Of a stretch of DNA of 64,000 bases, positions 57,706-64,000 are shown piece after piece. Location of the stretch: positions 79,062,796 to 79,126,795 of the forward strand of contig OY856187.1 in the NCBI GenBank assembly GCA_963693315.1, read 5' to 3'. The notes beneath the pieces are model-generated. The model worked only from the letters and a program-made list of their open reading frames with translations, ran no database searches and had not been told where the DNA came from. Origin of the DNA: Diogma glabrata. Its lineage: Eukaryota > Arthropoda > Insecta > Diptera > Cylindrotomidae. The number at the start of each line of letters is the position of its first letter. Within the stretch, counting starts at the first letter, position 1. Position numbers and translations under genes: made by a program.

Positions 57706-58243
57706 ATCTTTTGAATCTTATGTTTCTTATTATTTTCTCGAACAATACAAAAGTCTCTAATACCAGGTGCTTGGGTGGAGGCACTATCCCTTGTATAAAA
57801 ATTCCTCACAAGTTCTTTAGTTTCGTCTTGAATGGATGAAGATCGCTGACACTGAGTTTCTGGAGTTTGCTTGACTACACCTGGTGAAAAAGTATCAACT
57901 AATATTCTCACTATTGCTCTACGTTTTCTAGGGCTCTCTGGAAGAGATTTTTTTGCTCGTGAAACAGCTTTTCCCAAGGCTTGCCGACTTCCAAATACCT
58001 TATTTGGAGAACTTTCTTCTACAATTTCAAGTTTCTGTCGTTTTCGAAATCTACTGTGGTTCATTTTGTCTTTTTTCTGGCGAAGTTTTTTTTCATCAAC
58101 TGATTCGGTTTCTTTTTTTTACGTAAAATTTTCTTTCTGTCGGATTCTTGCTTTTTGTAATCTGTATATTTTCCATTTGTTTTTAATTTTTCACGCCGTT
58201 CTTTTTGCCTTTCTGCAGCAGTTTTGGCCATATTTTGTTTCAA
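57706..58243 (-). pseudogene. Transposase-like protein, N-terminal part
   Basis: It starts MAKTAAERQKERREKLKTNG at about 58231, then a very basic region ([11 protein letters not shown]). A frameshift near 58064 leads into [19 protein letters not shown], then [20 protein letters not shown] and [12 protein letters not shown]. The RTE insertion cuts it at 57706. The start AKTAAERQRERREKLK is a recurrent opening of the same invertebrate transposon proteins as the C-terminal part. Confidence 0.5.
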
Positions 58244-58289
58244 ATACTTTGTGTAAATTTAAAAAATATCCAAGTTAAAAATCTAGGCT

Positions 58290-58735
58290 TAAGAATAGTA
58301 AATTCTTGTATGAGTTAAGAACGAAGGCAATTCACGAAGATGAAGTTTCATCCAAATGAAGAATTACCATCATCCTAAGCGAATACAAGATGCTATTTTA
58401 TCCACGACTGCAAAATATTTCGATTAATTTCCAGTTTTCCTGCTAAAGCTTTTGTCACCATATTGAAATATGTAAATCATAGATAGCATAGAAAAACAAA
58501 ACAATTGACGAAACGGAAAAACTTAAATTTATTATTATATTTATTATATTTTATATATGTATTTTTCTACTTTTAACCTTTTGATAATACTAAACCAACA
58601 CTTAAACTATAGAACTGTAGTAGAATGTAACGATTGCGTCTCATGAGAGAATGAATAAAATTACAATGAAAGGCGTATACATGGAAAGCATTATTCTTTA
58701 GTAGTCGTAGATAAATACTGTTTCTCACAGACAAA
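58290..58735. repeat. MITE-like repeat R3, copy 1
   Basis: AATTCTTGTATGAGTTAAGAAC, CATCCTAAGCGAATACAAG, TTTTATCCACGACTG and a right end TTCTTTAGTAGTCGTAGATAAA all recur in order at 59250-59645. TTTATCCACGACT and AGTCGTGGATAAA are inverted to one another. It lies partly in the 5' flank of the decayed transposase. Confidence 0.6.
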
Positions 58736-59249
58736 AATATTAAGAGAAAACTTACCTGTTTAATCTTAAACCATGTAGAAATGAAAATCATATAAACTTG
58801 ATGATAAAACAATATCTTAAATGCGTGGAAAAATGATCCGAATAACTCTAAGAATAAACATAGAATGAAATTATTAAATTTCCAACACCCAAAAGAATTT
58901 GGTGTGACAGCAGACCCATCTGTTATTGGATATGCAAAATAAAATATTTTGTGTTTGTATTAAAATTTTAAAAAAATGTGCATTTTTGTAGAGCTCTTTT
59001 TACATTGACAGATAATTGTGACAGACATGACAAATTTAAAACTCTAATATTTTAGTTCCTATTCAAAAATTTGTAATAAATTTTGAATGAATATCTTATT
59101 TTGACGTATTTAAATCTAGAAAATTTTTGCAAGCATTTTGTCTCAATTATTTTTTAAAAAAATTAAAAAAAACTGTTTTTTTGTGACAGATATGACATAT
59201 CAAATGTGTTCAGTTCTTTAGCATTACTGGAGAATTATATTGATAATAG

Positions 59250-59645
59250 TAGATTCTTGTATGAGCTTAGAATGAAGGCAATTCTTCACGAGGATTAAGT
59301 TTCCCGAAACGAGCGTAGCGAGTGGAGGGAATCATCCGAGTGAAGAATTGCCATCATCCTAAGCGAATACAAGTTGCTATTTTATCCACGACTGTAAAAT
59401 ATTTCGTTTACTTTCCAGTTTTCATGCAAAAATTTGTATCGCCATATTGAAATAAAAACATCAAAGATGGCGAAAAACAAAACAAGTTTGTTGTTTAATT
59501 TGTTAGGGGAATATTAAATATTCCCCTATAGAGCTGTTAAAGAATTTTAATCAAATTCACTAGTTGTGGAATGAATACAATTACAATGGAAGACATATGC
59601 ATGGAATGCATATATTCTTTAGTAGTCGTGGATAAAAATAAATAT
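59250..59645. repeat. MITE-like repeat R3, copy 2
   Basis: Homologous to 58290-58735. It has an extra GC-rich segment, CGAAACGAGCGTAGCGAGTG, at about 59308-59327, absent from copy 1. No coding capacity. Confidence 0.6.
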
Positions 59646-59927
59646 TTTTTTTCTCTATTAGAAAGGAAACCTGGGCTACTTAAATAAAAATAATTTCATT
59701 GAAGTTATATTTACAAATTTAGGTTGCGGGAATGAAGGAAAATTGGCTTCCGTACCTAGCTAATACTGTAAATATGAAATGACTCGTAATTAAATATTTT
59801 CAAATTAGTTTTTTATTAAAAAAACACAAGTTTTAGAAAATATGAACCTTTGCCAATAAGCTAAAACCATAATAAATACATTTTTATAACATTTTAAAAT
59901 TAGTCCATAGTTTGACATTTACGTTAC
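59646..59927. other. AT-rich spacer
   Basis: Nothing recognised. Confidence 0.4.
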
Positions 59928-61616
59928 CAAAAGTGAAATTCTTACCCTCACCTTTTTTGGCATTTATCGACGTTTTAGTCTCGACTGATTCTAAAAAAAC
60001 AAAAACAAAATGTATGCCTGTCTGTAAGCCATCCGTCCGTCCGTCCCAACCTACGAAATCTAGAAAACCGCTGGACGGATTTCAAAATTTTTTTTCTAGA
60101 AATAGGTTTACTCAATGGAAAGAGCCGAAAGGACGATGTGTTCCATAACTGTACCAGAAGTGTGTCAAATAAATCGTCAAGTGTGTTAAAACAAGGAAAT
60201 TTGCATATTTTTTGCTTCAAAAACTTTCATTTTAAGTGATTACGAGTAGGAACATTGAATTTGGAGAAATCTTGATGGTCGGGATTAGTATGTGAGACCA
60301 AAATCTAGATTATTCCATTATAAGTTTGTCAAAAAAATGTTGTCAAGTGTGTCAAAAGAAAGATTTTTATTTATTTTTTTACCCAATTTTTTGGAAAAAA
60401 ATAAAGTTAATAATTTGTTTGACGTGAAAATTTATTATTATTATAGAGAATTATGGCATTATAAGTTTGTCAAAAAAATAATGTCAAGCGTGTCAAAAAA
60501 TGATTTCATTTATTTTTTTAACCAATTTTTTGGAGAAAAAATGTGGATGTTTTTATGACGTAAATGTAATTGAAAATGAAATTGGACATGGAAATTTTTG
60601 AATTTGTTATAGTTTTTGAAATATTTTTGGAATTTTGAAACATGTTTGTAATTTTGATTTTGTAACAATTTTTGTAATATTTTTAGAATTATGGAAAAAT
60701 TTTTAATTTTCGATTTTGTAATAATTTTTGGTATATTTTTGGAATTTTGAAAAATTTTAAATTTTTGATTTTATTATAATTTGTGGAATTTTGAAAAAAG
60801 TTTCAATTTTTGATTTTGTTATAATTTTTGGAATATTTTTAGAATTTTGAAAAAAGTTTGATTTTATTATAATTTTTACAATATTTTTAGAATTTTGAAA
60901 GAAATATGAATTTGTGATTTTGTGATATTTTCTCGAATCGCTAAATGGAAGGTTTTTGAATAGTTGGTGAGAATGTAATTGAAAATGAAATTGGACATGA
61001 ACATTTTTGAATTTGTTATAGTTTTTGAAATATTGGAAAAGTTTCAATTTTAGATTTTGTACGAATTTTTGGAATATTTTTAGAATTTTGAAAAATTTTT
61101 AATTTTTGATTTTATTATAATTTTTATAATTTTGGAAAAAGTTACAATTTTTGATTTTGTTATTATTTTTGCAATATTTTTAGAATTTTTGAAAAAAGTT
61201 TTAATCTGTGATTTTGTAATAATTTTTGAAATATTTTTAGAATTTTGTTTAAAAAAAGTTTGACTTTTTTATTTTACAATATTTTTGGAATTTTGAAAGA
61301 AATATGAATTTGTGATTTTGAAATATTTTCTCGAAACGCTAAATGGAGAGGTTTTTGAGTATTTTGCTGATTGTATAATCTTTAACATCTTAAACTGAAT
61401 TATGTTAACATATGATGTTATAATTTTCCAACAACGTATTGATGTTTCGTGTTAGTTTTGTAATACATATCTAAACAGAGATAAATAATACATGTAATTT
61501 AACAAAAAGTTATGTTTGATATATATCGCTGCCCAAAACTAAAAACCATGTCCTCATAAAAGTTTTTTGCCGAAAACTATATCAAAATCCTTAACCCAGA
61601 CCGAAGTCTTGATATC
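59928..61616 (+). repeat. Interspersed repeat family R1, copy B
   Basis: It matches 1990-3840 in the same orientation: the CTGTCTG/CCGTCCGTCC region, AAAACCGCTGGACGGATTTC, two ~137-bp minisatellite units (60325, 60462), a longer ATTTTTGGAATATTTTTAGA-type degenerate repeat (60590-61330), and the 190-bp right end CAACGTATTGATGTTTCGTG to AGACCGAAGTCTTGATATCT. It lacks the ACTTCGGTCTG left end of copy A. Confidence 0.75.
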
Positions 61617-62690
61617 TCAGAGCTTGAGATTTCAGCCCCTTTATGTTTTCTTCCATTACATATAATCAATTAATCTAATCCATCATAAGTTTAAAAACCT
61701 ATTTCAGATTAAAAATGATGTACGTCAATTGAAATTTGTAGAATTCAATATTAAATATTTAGTAACACAAAATTTAATTACACAGAAGTTTTTGAAAAAA
61801 ATATTCTGAATGGCACGTGGCATGTCGAAAAATATATACGGTTTTCAACTTAAACTTAAGATATCTCCTTGATTTTAATGAAACTTGCTTATTTTAATAC
61901 AAGTCTAATTTTAATTTTGATGTTAACTTGGCTTTCGTATATGATGCCTATGCATCTGCAATTTATTTCAAGAATATAGAAACATTATTATATTTATTTG
62001 TTCGCTGGGATCATCAGATTTCGTGACATTAGCTTTATACGTTATATACATCTAGATGATAGATTACATAAAATCAATCTATACAAAATGAATCTAAACA
62101 TAATCAAATAATGATAAAAGTCATGAATTAATGCAGTTTTATGTCTTTAAAAGTTCTTGATCCTTAATTCTTCACCTTTGGTCGAGTTAAATACAGTTAT
62201 AATTCAAATCCGTTCATGCCATGTAATTAATTAGTTATTTTTATTGTATCAATATCAAAATTCCTAGTAATTTCAAATCAATTCGTATATAAAATTAAAT
62301 AAAATTGTAAGAAATACATAAAGTTTAATAGAATTATATAGAAGAAAACTTTTTCAAAGATACAGGAAAAAAACAAAAAAACTTTTAAAAACAGAAAATT
62401 AACAAATATTCTACAAACTTCTCTGCTGATTGAATTATAAAACTTAAAAACTTTTAAATTTTTTTGCAAGTATTTCGAAAGTTTAGTAGATTTAAGTTTT
62501 TTACTTACGTAATTATAATGTGACGCGAATATCAATTCAAACTTTTTCTTGTAATTGACGCCTTATTGTAGAGTTAGATATTCTTTAGTAAAATATTTAC
62601 CACTGTCCTAGTTAAGCGGAAAAGTATTATGTAGTATTGCTAAATTTAAATAAAACGAACGTACTTTATCTAAAGCAAACTACTTTGGCA
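61617..62690. other. AT-rich spacer, nothing recognised
   Basis: Only low-complexity open frames (for example 62278-62535 minus). Confidence 0.45.
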
Positions 62691-62857
62691 AAATGTGTCA
62701 ATTTCGGATTTTCTCTTTCGCTTTGTTTTTCTCCTCTGTCTCGTAGTCTTCCCTTTTCTGTTTCTTTCAATCTCTCATAAGCCGCTTGTTCAGTTGCAGC
62801 AGTGTGTAAGTTCCTTCGTTCTTTCATTAAACGATTTCTTCTCTTCGATTTTTTATT

Positions 62858-62994
62858 TGATGAGGAGGAGCGATTTTTCCTTGTTGGATGAGCTTGATAA
62901 ACGTCGGAAAGCTTATAAAGAAATCTCTGTAAAATTTTTATATTTCTTTAATATCACGAATACCCCGATAGGGGAAATCACAACTGCCGCGTGA
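62858..62994 (+). pseudogene. Possible hAT/ZMYM1-like transposase fragment
   Basis: Within a 99-codon frame (62695-62994) the second half reads MRRSDFSLLDELDKRRKAYK, then ISVKFLYFFNITNTPIGE. This resembles a linker in DUF4371-type hAT transposases, a family present twice in the window. The first half is hydrophobic and not convincing. Short, so a weak call. Confidence 0.3.
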
Positions 62995-64000
62995 TTGCTT
63001 ATATCAATGTACCGCATGAATTTTCCATGATTCTCAACTGGACAGCATAATATCTCGAAACGAAGCAACCTTGTATTGTTAGAGTCTATAAAACGTTTTA
63101 TATCAGGTCCTTCAAAAATCTTACTCCTAAATACAAATAGATATGATTTGTCAGATCAATTAAGGATTCAATTTTGTGATCCACGAATTATCACCGAAAA
63201 ATAATTGAACGTATTAACTTCAGTGTATTGATTGTAATATATAGCGTTGGTTTTGTGGTTAAATTGACAAGACAAAGAGACGATGATTTCATAATTCATT
63301 CGGGTTCTGTATCGATAAAAGAAGCTAAAAATATAAAATTAATTTTTTATACAAATAAAACTGCTAAAAGTTTCCTAGAAAATTGATTTCATTCAATAAC
63401 AAATTAGTTCATCTACATGTTTTTTGCCGTTTTATCAACACTCAACTCAAATGTTTATCCTTTTTTCCAATAATTGGTTTAAAATATTTAAATTGGCGAA
63501 CACATCAAAAGAATTTATGATAAGACGCTAAAGATATGTAGGCAGGCTGAACTAGCATGTTTTTAAGTGAAACCAATTTTCTAAGAAACCTTTAGGCATT
63601 TAATTTCTATGAAAAATAAAATTGCTATTTTCTCTACCTTCCTTCATCCTAAGACTTGAATTTTTGTTCAAAATTTCAATCAATATCAATAAAATAATTT
63701 GCTTTTTGGATGATACTGCGTTGAATGGAGGTAGATTTTAATATAGAGACTGGCTGCGTGTGGCGTTGAATTCTCCAGGAGATGAATATGATGATACGAG
63801 ATAGAGTTGTATCCAATATAATGAGTTACTTTGAATGTGTTGATTAAGCTGAATCTTCGGTTATGATTTAACAATTTTACTGTTCACGTATAAAGTAAAC
63901 ACAAAAGGCAGCAGATAAAATGTTGTTGTATCAATCATATTTTTTTTTCCTTTATCTCCATTTAGGAGCATAGGGCGTCTACTAGACTGGAACATATAAC
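62995..64000. other. AT-rich end of window, nothing recognised
   Basis: No coding or repeat signal that I can support; a 62-codon minus frame at 63686-63874 has no motif. Confidence 0.45.

Larger units (their letters stand above)
53161..59230 (-). mobile_element. Decayed DNA transposon split by nested RTE LINEs
   Basis: A transposase-like coding region on the minus strand (58243 to 53702, interrupted) is flanked by about 500 bp on each side. These flanks carry direct copies of TGTGACAGACATGACA: near 53208, 53372, 53558 and 53582 on the left, 59018 and 59185 on the right. Subterminal direct repeats like these suggest transposase-binding sites. The left edge starts with TCTGAAAGACCTAAGTATTA, shared with repeat R1. 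Exact ends and target duplication are not established. Confidence 0.55.

Overview
This is a very AT-rich eukaryotic window, most likely from an arthropod and probably an insect. The evidence is its mix of BEL/Pao, Ty3/gypsy and Ty1/copia retrotransposons, Jockey-like and RTE-like LINEs, hAT transposons, a Helitron, tRNA-derived SINEs and long (TA)n tracts. I find no convincing host gene. Almost everything recognisable is a transposable element or a derived repeat, many nested inside one another. One 200-base N gap lies at 10154-10353.

Layout. 1-780: decayed LINE ORF1 (minus). 1.4 kb: tRNA-like SINE (minus). 1.95-3.84 kb: interspersed repeat with an internal ~137-bp minisatellite; a second copy is at 59.93-61.62 kb. 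4.25-6.55 kb: hAT element with a perfect 8-bp target duplication. 7.69-10.15 kb: second hAT element running into the N gap. 10.35-12.72 kb: (TA)n tracts alternating with a 789-bp foldback element and a 1296-bp non-autonomous hAT-like element. 12.7-14.6 kb: satellite, SINEs, and a Penelope-like or retrozyme-like tandem pair (452-bp units) carrying hammerhead-ribozyme-like motifs. 14.8-15.2 kb: 9-bp minisatellite. 17.1-22.5 kb: ~330-bp satellite units plus a LINE leader and ORF1 start, all inside a 2.5-kb tandem duplication. 20.6-32.4 kb: Jockey-like LINE (ORF1 open, ORF2 broken), split by a young 4.8-kb copia element with identical 251-bp LTRs and one open gag-pol frame.

34.46-52.28 kb is one BEL/Pao element (minus strand) with a 5-bp target duplication. 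It was later hit by three insertions: a 211-bp hammerhead-family insert in pol (15-bp target duplication), a 9.1-kb gypsy element between gag and pro, and a 1709-bp Helitron in its 5' LTR. The gypsy element appears structurally complete. It has 877-bp LTRs, two unusual small leader ORFs (one basic, one with a single membrane span), an Asn-rich gag without zinc knuckles, and a pol in the -1 frame behind an AAATTTA slippery heptamer.

53.2-59.2 kb is a decayed DNA transposon on the minus strand. Its coding region was split by an RTE-like LINE, which was itself split by a second RTE copy in the opposite orientation. The rest is MITE-like repeats and featureless AT-rich DNA. There is no gene network. 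The content records successive insertions whose order can be read from the nesting.
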